A DNA stretch of 64,000 bases from CAVTLG01 sp963735495 (GTDB taxonomy: Bacteria; Chloroflexota; Ktedonobacteria; Ktedonobacterales; Ktedonobacteraceae). A program made the position numbers and the translations under genes. Of the stretch, positions 36,768 through 45,817 are shown piece by piece. The DNA lies in the NCBI GenBank assembly GCA_963735495.1, contig CAVTLG010000006.1, positions 345,555-409,554 on the forward strand, given 5' to 3'. The notes below the pieces were generated by a model. It was not told where the DNA came from. It was given only the letters and a program-made list of their open reading frames with translations, and searched no databases. How positions within the stretch are numbered: position 1 is the first letter of the stretch; each line of letters begins with the position of its first letter.

Positions 36768-36816
36768 GCATTCAGATGAGCCGAAGGCTAGCCACGACAG
36801 TGGCGTTTCTGAATGC
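36768..36816 (+). repeat. 49-base three-way-junction element, copy 2
   Basis: Identical to the reverse complement of 13738-13786. It begins GCATTCAGATGAGCCGAAGG and ends TTTCTGAATGC. It lies 23 bases after the WD40 gene stop and 34 bases before the GT2 ATG, again in the leader orientation of the downstream gene; the following TATGGGT is shared too. Confidence 0.8.
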
Positions 36817-36850
36817 TTATGGGTGTCAGCAAGATCAGGGAGGGCGAGGT

Positions 36851-38131
36851 ATGTCCACGGTCATCAGCATTTTTGAGGTGTTCTATATCCTGATTATTCT
36901 CTTGATGACGGTCCAGGCCATTTTCAACATTCGTTTGCGCCTGTTCATCTGGGAAAAGCCAGAGCAGGCCTGGCTGAACAGTGCGCCAACCATTTATCGG
37001 GAGCCGCATTATTCCTTCACGATTATGCTGCCAGCGCGCCATGAAGAGGACGTCTATCGCGAGACGATCCAGAAGGTCTACGATCTCAACTATCCCAAGC
37101 GCCTGATCCAGATCCTCGCCATCTGTCGTGAGGACGATCCGGGTACGATAGCCGAGGCGCGCGCCAAGATCAATCAGCTACGTAGTCCCAACGTGCAACT
37201 GGTCATCTTCAACGATAAACCAATCAACAAGCCGCATGGACTCAACCTGGCATTGCGCGTTGCCAGAGGTGATATCGTCACCATTTTTGACGCCGAAGAT
37301 GAGCCGCACCCCGATATCCTCAATATTATTAACACTACCTACCTGGATGAACAGGTGGACGTGGTGCAGAGCGGCGTGCAATTGATGAACCACAACACCA
37401 AATGGTTCTGTTTCCTGAACGTGCTGGAATACTTCTTCTGGTTCAAGTCTTCGCTGCATTTTTTTGCCAACGTCGGTATGACGCCCCTGGGAGGCAATAC
37501 GGTGTTTGTGCGTCGGGATCTGATGGAGCAATTGGGTGGGTGGGATGAGACGTGTTTGACGGAAGATGCTGATCTGGGCATTCGGCTGTGCCTGGCCAAA
37601 GCGCGGGTGCGTATCATCTACGACGACGAGTTTGTTACACGTGAGGAGACGCCGAATACCATCGAGCAATTTATCAAACAGCGCACGCGCTGGAATCAGG
37701 GCTTTATTCAAATCCTCTTCGCGGGACGCTGGCGACAGCTCAAGAAGCTCAAGCAGCGCTTGCTCGCGCTCTATGTGCTGATCTTGCCAGAAGTCCAGGC
37801 GCTGTTCGCCTTAATGGTCCCCGTGTCGGTCGTGATGTTTTTCTTCGTCAAGCTGCCGGTGTGGATGGCGATCATCACCTTTGCGCCGCTGTACTGCTTC
37901 TTTCTGGCGATGTTTATCGACCTGGCAGGATTGCATGAATTTGTGAAAGTGCATAAACGCCAATGGCGCTGGCGCGAGGCGCTCATCCTGTTGCTCGCTT
38001 TCTTCCCCTATCAACTCCTCCTGGGTGCTGGAGCGATGCGTGCCGTCTATCGCTACATCAAGGGCACCTCGAACTGGGAGAAAACGGCGCATGTTGGACA
38101 GCATCGTAATAGTACAGCGGCCAAGAGCTAA
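36851..38131 (+). CDS. Membrane GT2 glycosyltransferase (cellulose synthase-like)
   Basis: About 426 residues. One N-terminal membrane helix (FEVFYILIILLMTVQAIF), then a GT-A domain: FTIMLPARHEEDVYRET, FDAEDEP (nucleotide-sugar and metal site), LGGNTVFVRRDLME, TEDADLGIRL (catalytic Asp) and QRTRWNQG (the Q-x-x-R-W motif of processive enzymes). Several C-terminal helices follow. It should polymerise or add sugars at the inner face of the membrane for an exported polysaccharide. Start at 36851 with GGAGGGCGAGGT; a frame reaching 36761 would run through the 49-base repeat. The next gene starts 33 bases later. Confidence 0.88.
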   Translation: MSTVISIFEVFYILIILLMTVQAIFNIRLRLFIWEKPEQAWLNSAPTIYREPHYSFTIMLPARHEEDVYRETIQKVYDLNYPKRLIQILAICREDDPGTIAEARAKINQLRSPNVQLVIFNDKPINKPHGLNLALRVARGDIVTIFDAEDEPHPDILNIINTTYLDEQVDVVQSGVQLMNHNTKWFCFLNVLEYFFWFKSSLHFFANVGMTPLGGNTVFVRRDLMEQLGGWDETCLTEDADLGIRLCLAKARVRIIYDDEFVTREETPNTIEQFIKQRTRWNQGFIQILFAGRWRQLKKLKQRLLALYVLILPEVQALFALMVPVSVVMFFFVKLPVWMAIITFAPLYCFFLAMFIDLAGLHEFVKVHKRQWRWREALILLLAFFPYQLLLGAGAMRAVYRYIKGTSNWEKTAHVGQHRNSTAAKS

Positions 38132-38164
38132 TCCCTCCGCATTAGAGAAAAAGGAAAGATCAGC

Positions 38165-40072
38165 ATGAAGACATCGCAAGGACCAGGACAGGATGGGCAG
38201 GGCCGACCACGTGTACAGGGCGGACCAACACCACCTGCGATGCCCGGTGGACAGCAGCCGCCATATCCCGTTCCCCCATCGATGGCGCAACGCCCTGCGC
38301 AATGGCAAAAGCCGCCGCAACAGGGGAGTGCGGAGGCGTCGGACATCGGGAATGTGACGCTCTTTCGCACGGCACAATTTTTCGTCCACGCGGTCTCAGG
38401 TCAGAGGCAGCGCAACGCGCAACGCAGTCCAGCGGGCAATACATCTTTACTGGAACAGGTGCGCTGGGTTTCGACGGAACGTCAGCGTGTGATCGAGACA
38501 GAGACACGCCTGCTACCGGATATTGCCTTAATTAATCCACGCTTGCAGCGAGAAATCATCATTCCGGGCTGGCTCGAAGCCGTTGTCGTCGTCCTGGTGC
38601 TGGGTATTGCCATGGTTGTGCACGGCATCAACCTTTTTGGCTTCCCGTTCTACCAGCAAGACGAGGGCGTACTGATGTCCAACGCCTGGGCTGTTACGCA
38701 CGGCTTGCTCAAACCATACGCGTATACCTATAATCAAACGTTTCTCGGCTGGGTGCAACTGGCCGGCTGGTCAGTGATTACCGGCGGATTCGCCACCTTT
38801 GGCAACGCCATTAACAGCGGGCGAGCGCTGATGTTTGTGCTGACCTGTGGTAGTGCGCTGTTTGTCTATCTCACGACCAACCGTCTGAGTGGAAGTCGCA
38901 GTGCTGGTTTGCTGGCGATGGTCTTGTTTACGCTGTCGCCGCTGGGTATTACCTATCAGCGTGAAGTCTTGCTGGACAATATTGGCACCTTCTGGTTGCT
39001 ACTGTCGCTCTACCTGGTCGTCGTGGGCAACAGTCGTCTGCTGCCTATCGTGATGTCTGGCGTAGCGCTGGGGATTGCCGTACTGACCAAAGAGGTTTTC
39101 ATCATCTTTTTCCCCGTCATGCTCTACGCGGTCGCGCTGCATGCAACGACCTTCCAGCGCAAATTTTCCATCGTCGTCTTTACCTATATTGTGCTCTCCC
39201 TGGTCTCCACGTTCGCCCTCTTAGCCATCCTGAAAGGCGAACTCTTGCCGACGGGTGTGCTGCCATGGGATCACCACCAGCATCCCAGCTTGTGGGCGGG
39301 GATGATTGACAACATAGAGTCCGCGCGCCAGAGCAGCAACTTTAGCGCCACCTGGCAGACGTGGATGCAGAGCGAATGGCCGCTCTTCGCTGTGAGCGCC
39401 GTTGCTGTTGGTATCAACCTGTTCGCGGGCTGGCGCAGTCCCTTGCGCTCGCTGATTGCCTTGTTGCTGATTACCTTCTGGGCCTTTATGCTGCTCACCA
39501 ATATCATCTTCGCATCCTACCTGGTCATATGCTTGCCCCTGATGGCCTTAAATATTGCCGTCGCCGTCAATGCGCTGATCAAGTGGCCGAGCAAGCGTTT
39601 CGGTTTTGACCTCGTGCGCGTCATGTTGATCTTCGGCATCATTGGAGCGATTGTGCCGTATCGCGCGCAACATGCGCAGGTGTTGATGATCCAAAATGCC
39701 AGTAGTGCCCAGGTGAGCGCCTTAAACTGGATACGCGCCAATGTGCCGGGTGACTCTACGCTGATTGTAGATAGCTATCTCTACGCTGACCTCCATGAGC
39801 CTGGAGGAGCTGCTAACAGGGTGTATCCGCATACGCAGTATTACTGGAATGCCGAGCTTGATCCCGACATACGCATTACGGTCTTGCACAATGACTGGAC
39901 GAAGATTGACTACGTCGTCGTCGATGCGCAGATGCAGCAGGACATTAGAACGCGTCCAGGCGCTATGGTTTTGCTTGATCGTGCCATTCATCACGGCACC
40001 CTCTTGCAAACATTTCAGGCCGCCAACCATGATCCAGCGGCGGTGGTGCAGATCTACCAGGTCATACATTGA
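38165..40072 (+). CDS. GT-C membrane glycosyltransferase (ArnT/GT39-like)
   Basis: 635 residues. A Pro/Gln-rich cytoplasmic tail of about 130 residues precedes some ten membrane helices (VVVVLVLGIAMVVHGI and others). The first outer loop carries FYQQDEGVLMSNAW, the acidic pair expected at the GT-C catalytic site, and YQREVLLDNIGTFWLLL resembles other ArnT/PMT-type proteins. A C-terminal soluble part (NWIRANVPGDSTLIVDSYLY) ends the protein. It should transfer a sugar from a polyprenyl-phosphate donor outside the membrane. AAGGAAAG precedes the ATG. It is probably co-transcribed with the GT2 gene. Confidence 0.83.
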   Translation: MKTSQGPGQDGQGRPRVQGGPTPPAMPGGQQPPYPVPPSMAQRPAQWQKPPQQGSAEASDIGNVTLFRTAQFFVHAVSGQRQRNAQRSPAGNTSLLEQVRWVSTERQRVIETETRLLPDIALINPRLQREIIIPGWLEAVVVVLVLGIAMVVHGINLFGFPFYQQDEGVLMSNAWAVTHGLLKPYAYTYNQTFLGWVQLAGWSVITGGFATFGNAINSGRALMFVLTCGSALFVYLTTNRLSGSRSAGLLAMVLFTLSPLGITYQREVLLDNIGTFWLLLSLYLVVVGNSRLLPIVMSGVALGIAVLTKEVFIIFFPVMLYAVALHATTFQRKFSIVVFTYIVLSLVSTFALLAILKGELLPTGVLPWDHHQHPSLWAGMIDNIESARQSSNFSATWQTWMQSEWPLFAVSAVAVGINLFAGWRSPLRSLIALLLITFWAFMLLTNIIFASYLVICLPLMALNIAVAVNALIKWPSKRFGFDLVRVMLIFGIIGAIVPYRAQHAQVLMIQNASSAQVSALNWIRANVPGDSTLIVDSYLYADLHEPGGAANRVYPHTQYYWNAELDPDIRITVLHNDWTKIDYVVVDAQMQQDIRTRPGAMVLLDRAIHHGTLLQTFQAANHDPAAVVQIYQVIH

Positions 40073-40197
40073 TAAATAACGAAAATTGTAGCGATCACTC
40101 GCTGCTGCATTATGAAATACATGTTATAAATAATAAAAAACGATACTATGTTCGATGGAGTGGATGTCTCTGCGCATCTGGTAAATGAGGAATGATC

Positions 40198-41994
40198 ATG
40201 CACAATCAACCGACCGACAAACTGGCTATCCCATTGTGGAGGCGACCTCGTATCATTGTCGCGGCATCAGTCGCTGTCATATTGCTCGTTATACTGGGCA
40301 TTCTCGTGGAGCTGGTTGCGCCATGGCTCAGCAACCTCTCAGCGGCGCAGAATACGAACATCCTTGGGGCGGGATACTGGCATACCGATGGCTCACAAAT
40401 TCTGGACGCGCAAAATCATCCGGTACGCATTGCTGGCGTCAACTGGTTTGGCTTTGAAACTCCAGACTATGTCGTACATGGCTTGAATATCCGCAGCTAT
40501 CAAAGCATGCTGGAGCAGATCAAAAGCTTGCACTATAACACCATTCGGCTGCCCTACTCTAACCAGCTCTTCGATCCGGGCAGCAAGCCTGTTGGTATTA
40601 ACTATAGCTTGAACCCGGACCTGAAAGGACTCAGCGGACTGCAACTGATGGATAAGATCGTTGATTATGCCAGTCAGATTGGCCTGCATATCATCCTGGA
40701 TCGCCATCGTGCCGACTCCAGTGCACAGTCTGCGCTCTGGTACACAGCGGCATATCCAGAGTCACGCTGGATGTCTGACTGGGAGATGCTGGCCGCTCAC
40801 TACAAAAACAACCCCATGGTCATTGGCGCTGACCTGGACAATGAGCCGCACTCGCCTGCCTGCTGGGGCTGTGGTAATCCCAGCCTGGATTGGCGTCTGG
40901 CCGCTCAGCGGGCGGGCGATGCTATCCTGCAAATCAATCCACACTGGCTCATCTTCGTTGAAGGTGTCGATTGCTATGGTCCTGGTGGATCAACCAATGA
41001 AGCAAGCTGTTACTGGTGGGGAGGCAATCTGCAAGGCGTCAAGACTGCGCCCGTGGTATTAAGCGTAGCGCATCAACTGGTCTATTCCGTCCACGACTAC
41101 CCATCCAGTGTGGCTGCTCATCCCTGGTTCAATGCGGCCAATTATCCAGACAACCTGGCGCAAGTGTGGGATACCTACTGGGGATACATCGAAAAACAAC
41201 ATATTGCGCCCGTCTGGGTTGGTGAGTTTGGCACAACCTTGCAGAGTACATCGGATCAACAGTGGCTCACGCAGCTCATTAGCTACCTGGGTACCGGTGC
41301 GCAGGGCATCAACTGGACATTTTGGAGCTGGAATCCCGATTCTCAGAATACGGGAGGCATTTTGAACAATGACTGGAAGACGGTCAACCAGGCAAAGCAA
41401 CAGGCGCTCGATCCTATGCTCTTCCCTCTCGGTCAACATGTAGCCACAACACAGTCGTCAGCGCAGGCGGGTCGGACGCTGAATGGCTCAACACCGACGC
41501 CGACAGCCGCAACGCAGTCTAACGTTCCGGTTGCGCTCCAGCTCTACTACATGACCGGCAATCCTGGCGCTGCAACGAGCGCTAACCAGATCATGCCCGA
41601 TCTCAAGCTAGCCGACGTGGGACACAGCAGTATCGACCTGAGTACTATCACCATTCGTTACTGGTATACGAGCGATTCGCAGCAACCGCAGCAGTTCTGG
41701 TGTGACTATGCAGCCCTCGGCTGTAGTATGATCAGTGGCAAGTTTGTCTCCCTGACCTCGCCACGAACCAAAGCTGACAGCTACCTGGAGATCAGCTTCG
41801 CGCCAGGCACAACGGAGCTGACCCCTGGTAGTGATAGTGGGGCGATACAATTGCGCTTTAACAAAAGCAACTGGTCAAACTATGACCAAAGCAACGCGTA
41901 TTCCTATCCCGGTTCCACGACTACCTATATGCTGGCGACCCATATTACCGTCTACTACAAAGGGACTCTGGTGTGGGGTACTGAACCGGCATAG
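40198..41994 (+). CDS. Membrane-tethered GH5 endoglucanase with CBM3
   Basis: About 598 residues. An N-terminal anchor (IIVAASVAVILLVILGILVE) precedes a GH5 barrel: IAGVNWFGFETPDYVVHGLN, IRLPYSNQLF, LDRHRAD, acid/base E216 in DLDNEPH, nucleophile E343 in VWVGEFGTT, and WTFWSWNPDS. A Thr/Pro linker (about 425-440) leads to a CBM3-type cellulose-binding module (LQLYYMTGNPGAAT, YWYTSDSQQPQQFWCDYAAL, ITVYYKGTLVWGTEP). It should cut beta-1,4-glucan at the cell surface. Next to a cellulose-synthase-like GT2 it may trim the exported polymer, or it may be a scavenging cellulase. GAGGAATGATC favours the ATG at 40198. Confidence 0.9.
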   Translation: MHNQPTDKLAIPLWRRPRIIVAASVAVILLVILGILVELVAPWLSNLSAAQNTNILGAGYWHTDGSQILDAQNHPVRIAGVNWFGFETPDYVVHGLNIRSYQSMLEQIKSLHYNTIRLPYSNQLFDPGSKPVGINYSLNPDLKGLSGLQLMDKIVDYASQIGLHIILDRHRADSSAQSALWYTAAYPESRWMSDWEMLAAHYKNNPMVIGADLDNEPHSPACWGCGNPSLDWRLAAQRAGDAILQINPHWLIFVEGVDCYGPGGSTNEASCYWWGGNLQGVKTAPVVLSVAHQLVYSVHDYPSSVAAHPWFNAANYPDNLAQVWDTYWGYIEKQHIAPVWVGEFGTTLQSTSDQQWLTQLISYLGTGAQGINWTFWSWNPDSQNTGGILNNDWKTVNQAKQQALDPMLFPLGQHVATTQSSAQAGRTLNGSTPTPTAATQSNVPVALQLYYMTGNPGAATSANQIMPDLKLADVGHSSIDLSTITIRYWYTSDSQQPQQFWCDYAALGCSMISGKFVSLTSPRTKADSYLEISFAPGTTELTPGSDSGAIQLRFNKSNWSNYDQSNAYSYPGSTTTYMLATHITVYYKGTLVWGTEPA

Positions 41995-42652
41995 CTAAGA
42001 CCAGAGAACTCCTCCTATCCTGGTCAATGCGCTGGTTATAAAAACGGCGTTAGCTTATCCTGTAACGCTCTGCTCAGGTCCGCTGTCGTCGTTGCTCGTG
42101 GAGCGATGATCGCAACCTGTCCGAGCTAGCCTCTACGCATGTATGCCCAGGACCTAAACAGCGACGACTTTCTCCCCTATAACTTTATTAATAGAGATAT
42201 ATACTGTCAATCGTCCAGCGCATATAGGCCATAAACCGGCTCTGGTACTTTTTCGGGGTTGCTTTTCCGTATAAAATTGAGTATGCTTTCTATAGCCCCA
42301 GATGTAGTATCTGGCACGTTTCCTACCACCTTTGTAAGGTCAGTCAACGGGCCATGAAAAGAAGCGCTCTTGTGAAAGGAAGAACAGACATGGGCGAAAT
42401 ATTTCAGGTTGCTACGATTGAGCGAGCAGGAAGAAATATACTGCAAGCGTATGTATCATTAGTACAGCGCGACTCTATAGATGGAACACTCGATTATTTT
42501 GTGAATATGCGCTATGCTCAACCGTATAGCATCAGCCGCTACCCCCAATTAAGTAAAAGCACGTAAGTCACCACCACTGCTGCTCTACGCGCATGCTTCC
42601 GCGCGCGACTAAAATGAATGAGAGGACCGACGAAAGAGGAGGGTGACTAGCT
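41995..42652. other. Long intergenic region
   Basis: 658 bases between the GH5 gene and the pentapeptide-repeat gene. One weak minus-strand open frame is listed separately; the rest has no supported gene. A region near 42070-42170 has loosely inverted GTCGTCG/CGACGAC words. The strong GAGGAGGGTGACTAGCT site belongs to the downstream gene. Confidence 0.4.
42207..42446 (-). CDS. Possible small hypothetical protein
   Basis: 79 codons in an otherwise empty gap. The C-terminal 45 residues (LTDLTKVVGNVPDTTSGAIE then SILNFIRKSNPEKVPEPVYG) look protein-like in composition. No family is recognised, and a good ribosome site was not found. It may be a remnant of a larger gene. Confidence 0.22.
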   Translation of the reverse strand: MQYISSCSLNRSNLKYFAHVCSSFHKSASFHGPLTDLTKVVGNVPDTTSGAIESILNFIRKSNPEKVPEPVYGLYALDD

Positions 42653-43744
42653 ATGGCAGACCGACGCCATCTCAAGCATCTGAAACAAGGTGCATATGCC
42701 TGGAATATATGGAGAGACAGGCATCTCAGGCGAGGACCAAACTTGAGCGGCGCGACACTCAGGGAGGCGCTGCTGAGTGGAGCGAATCTCTCCGACGCCA
42801 ACTTCTATCAAGCTGATCTCGTCAAGGCCATGCTCAACCGGGCCAATCTCTGTGGAGCGATCCTGAGTGGAGCCGATCTTTCCTACGCCGATCTCGCACA
42901 GGCAACGCTCGTCAAAGTCGCGCTCAATGCAGCCATCCTCAAGGGCGCGAACCTGAGCAGAACAGACCTCTATGCTGCCAACCTGACCTGGGCGAATCTG
43001 AGTGGAGCAAACCTGAGCGGCGCAACCCTCGTGGGAGCCGATTTGTGTAGTGCGAATCTCAGACAAGCGAACTTGAGCGGAGCGGATCTCAGAGGGTGCA
43101 GCCTGAGCGGAGCGGACCTCAGCGGAGCCACTCTTGACGGCGTTGACCTGCGGGCAACCAATCTGTATTGGGCGAACCTGAGCGGGACAACATTGCGCGG
43201 AGCCAGTCTCAGTCGAGCCAATCTCAACAGAGTTGACCTCAGACTGGCCGACCTGAGCAGAGCGGACCTGCGAGAAGTGACGCTCAGAGGGGCAACCTTG
43301 AACGAAGCCATCCTCAAAGAGGCGAACCTGAGCGGAGCGGATCTGCGCTGGTCACAGTGTATCCAGACCGTGTTCTGTGATAGTGACTTGAGTGGGGCTG
43401 ATTTCAAGGGCGCGACACTGCTGGGAGCGGACCTGAGCGGAGCCAATTTGTGCGCTGCTGATCTTGCCATCACCTGCCTCAGGGGCGCGGATCTCTATTT
43501 TGCCAACTTGAGCGGAGCTATCCTCAGCGGTACAGATCTCAGAGAGACCGATCTGCGCGCCGCCAATCTCAACCGCACGCTGTTGTTGGGAGCGGATCTG
43601 AGAGACGCCGATCTCCAGGGTGCTCTCCTCGATAGGAAAGGTCTTTTTGATGCCCAGCTCAACAAGAAGGACCTTTCTAGCATGAAGGTGGTCACGTTGC
43701 AGACCTACCAGCAAGCAGAGGTAGCCTTGGCGCAAAGAACGTAA
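42653..43744 (+). CDS. Pentapeptide-repeat protein
   Basis: 363 residues, of which about 30-345 are continuous pentapeptide repeats of the A(D/N)LSG type (ANLSGADLRGCSLSGADLSG, ADLSRADLREVTLRGATLNE). Each run of about twenty residues makes one turn of a four-sided right-handed beta-helix. The N-terminus is basic (ADRRHLKHLKQGAYAWNIW). There is no signal peptide. Such proteins can mimic DNA, as in gyrase protection, or act as binding scaffolds; the sequence does not say which. Strong GAGGAGGGT ribosome site. Confidence 0.9.
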   Translation: MADRRHLKHLKQGAYAWNIWRDRHLRRGPNLSGATLREALLSGANLSDANFYQADLVKAMLNRANLCGAILSGADLSYADLAQATLVKVALNAAILKGANLSRTDLYAANLTWANLSGANLSGATLVGADLCSANLRQANLSGADLRGCSLSGADLSGATLDGVDLRATNLYWANLSGTTLRGASLSRANLNRVDLRLADLSRADLREVTLRGATLNEAILKEANLSGADLRWSQCIQTVFCDSDLSGADFKGATLLGADLSGANLCAADLAITCLRGADLYFANLSGAILSGTDLRETDLRAANLNRTLLLGADLRDADLQGALLDRKGLFDAQLNKKDLSSMKVVTLQTYQQAEVALAQRT

Positions 43745-43823
43745 AAACGGTCGGCTAACGGTTACAAACCATGCGCTAAATAGAGGCTAAATAGAGGCTT
43801 CCATACTATACTTAATCAGGTAT

Positions 43824-44006
43824 GGTAACTACTCAGGTACCTCGGAAACTCGCGTAGGGGCCGAGCCAAGACCTTTTTTTGCAGTTGGTCTGCTGCGTTG
43901 ATGGTGAGAAAAAAGGTCTTGGCGACCCTGGCGGCGGCCCACGGTGGACAACCGCAAGGGATTGTCCCTACGCGATCTTCTCTGCCTGCCGACCTGAGTA
44001 GTTACC
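43824..44006. repeat. Terminal-inverted-repeat element, copy C (with target duplication)
   Basis: Perfect 15-base ends GGTAACTACTCAGGT and ACCTGAGTAGTTACC. The 6-base direct repeat AGGTAT flanks it (43818-43823 and 44007-44012), supporting movement as a unit. The interior matches copy A: CGCGTAGGGGCCGAGCC, AAGACCTTTTTTT, AAAAAAGGTCTTGGCG, and a GGACAACCGCAAGGGATTGT block. Confidence 0.88.
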
Positions 44007-44085
44007 AGGTATGTTATACGGGGAGGCTAGCACCTTTCTCCGTGGCATACGCTATTGATTATTCTGCTTTTTGTAGGAGATGAGG

Positions 44086-45636
44086 GTGAGCACATTTCAG
44101 CGCAGCAAGCGTCAGGATCAGCATAGTTCTTTGGCCAAAGCGCCTCAAAGTACACCATTAGCCAACCTGTTTCCACCGCTATCAGTTGTGTCTTCAGCAC
44201 CTATGCTGGCGCGACCTGAGCGTGGGACTCGTTTTGGACACTCCATTGCGCGTATTCCTGTGAGCTACCAGGATACGGCTGAAGTTGATACTATACCAAC
44301 GGAACAACTGAGCCAGCATATCCAATCTGCCAGAGGACAGGGATATCCTCTGCAGAGCAACACTCGGCGTACTTTAGAACAAGGGCTCCGCGCAGATCTG
44401 TCTGCTGTGCGCGTACATACTGATAGCAGGGCGGATACTCTTGCACGTACGGTCAATGCGCGCGCGTTTACGACGGGGGCGGATATCTTTTTTCGTCAGG
44501 GCCTGTATAGACCGGATACCACGCAGGGCCTACAGATGGTAGCGCATGAAGCAACGCATACAGTGCAGCAAGCTGCTGGGCCGGTCGCCGGTACGCCGAT
44601 TGGCACAGGGCTTACCATCAGTGATCCCAGCGACGGTTTCGAGCGAGCTGCCACCACGACAGCAGCGCGTATAACGCAGGCGCATGCATCCCAGCAATCT
44701 GCCCTGGCTGAACGTGTGTCTATGAGAGCCATGCCTCTGGATTGGAGCCGCCAGGTAGCTATACAACGGATGACAGATTATAAAGCGACGATTGCAAAAA
44801 AGTGCGGCATGCCCTATCTAGGGCCTCGTAAGGCGCGTGTAGTTACCTTGCCGCGCAAAAGAGACATTACCTGGCATGCTACATTTTATCCCTATGAAAA
44901 TCTAAATCGTCAAATAGTTTTCGATGACTTCCATATCACTTCTGAGCGTGGTGGTATTAAGACGCACCATCATTACACTGATGATGGAATAATCCCGCAA
45001 TTTGTACCGCAGGGTCAACAGGCAGATTTCAATGCAACGTCCTGGGGTCCGGCCAACAGACATGCGGCATATATCTATACCACCTGGCTTGGCATTCCTA
45101 TCACCAAACAGGAGTTGGATGGTCAACTTGCAACATTGCGGGGCGAAGACGAAGCTTCAGAGGGTGAGGTGGAAGTGCCTGAAGAAGAGGTGGAGCAGGT
45201 ACCCGCATATGAGGAGCCGGTGTCTGCGGAGGTGCAGGAGCAACGATGGCGAGAATGGTATGCAAAACAGGATGCGGAGTCGATTGCGTACTGGAAATGG
45301 CAATATGCGTTAGAAGGGAAAGCGGATTTATGGGACTGGTATGAGCAACGATATATTACTGCAATTCTTGGCGAACAACCAATAGCGACGCAGCCGACCA
45401 CAGAGGAGGGAAGTGTGGAAACGCACTCGACGCAGCCAACCACAGAGGAGGGAAGCGTGGAAACGCATTCGACGCAGCCAACCACAGAGGAGGGAAGCGT
45501 GGAAACGCATTCGACGCAGCCAGCAATTGTACCTATCGGACCAGACTTGCCGCCGCGAAAAAATACTCGTGCAGCTGAGCTGGAGTTTGAAGAGGAGAAG
45601 AACTCCAAAAAGTCTCGCCCCGATGATAATAAGTAG
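44086..45636 (+). CDS. DUF4157 (eCIS core-type) protein with variable C-terminus
   Basis: About 516 residues. Residues about 75-180 form the DUF4157 domain: GYPLQSNTRRTLEQGLRADL, SAVRVHTDSRADTLARTVNA, DIFFRQGLYRP, and the zinc-protease-like MVAHEATHTVQQ (H154-E155-x2-H158). This domain marks proteins linked to extracellular contractile injection systems or polymorphic toxins. The middle (about 230-345) contains DITWHATFYPYENLNRQIVF and THHHYTDDGIIPQF, unrecognised and perhaps the active part. The acidic tail has three copies of QPTTEEGSVETHST (42-base period). GTG 44086 is preferred since AGGAG lies six bases before it; ATG 44080 abuts the site. No eCIS structural genes are in the window. Confidence 0.8.
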   Translation: MSTFQRSKRQDQHSSLAKAPQSTPLANLFPPLSVVSSAPMLARPERGTRFGHSIARIPVSYQDTAEVDTIPTEQLSQHIQSARGQGYPLQSNTRRTLEQGLRADLSAVRVHTDSRADTLARTVNARAFTTGADIFFRQGLYRPDTTQGLQMVAHEATHTVQQAAGPVAGTPIGTGLTISDPSDGFERAATTTAARITQAHASQQSALAERVSMRAMPLDWSRQVAIQRMTDYKATIAKKCGMPYLGPRKARVVTLPRKRDITWHATFYPYENLNRQIVFDDFHITSERGGIKTHHHYTDDGIIPQFVPQGQQADFNATSWGPANRHAAYIYTTWLGIPITKQELDGQLATLRGEDEASEGEVEVPEEEVEQVPAYEEPVSAEVQEQRWREWYAKQDAESIAYWKWQYALEGKADLWDWYEQRYITAILGEQPIATQPTTEEGSVETHSTQPTTEEGSVETHSTQPTTEEGSVETHSTQPAIVPIGPDLPPRKNTRAAELEFEEEKNSKKSRPDDNK

Positions 45637-45750
45637 CGACGCGGCATGTGAGGATTGCTGCATATACGCGGTTGTGTTGCCCTGGCACTGGGAATACGGA
45701 TATAATACGCGGTATGAAGAATAGCCTTGTGGTTAATGTCGCGTTGGGTG

Positions 45751-45780
45751 TTGGAATGATGAGGTGTGCTCTACTATAAT
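45751..45780 (+). promoter_or_regulatory. Sigma-70-type promoter for the aminotransferase
   Basis: TTGGAA (45751-45756), an 18-base spacer, then a consensus TATAAT (45775-45780), 38 bases before the aminotransferase ATG. Confidence 0.55.
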
Positions 45781-45817
45781 TGTGGGGGCAACCGCGTTTT
45801 ATGAGGGAGTGTACGCT

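Noticed and set aside
45390..45520. Minus-strand frames over the DUF4157 tail repeats
   Set aside because: The triplicate 42-base unit opens several frames at once; the plus-strand frame continuous with the DUF4157 domain is the real one.
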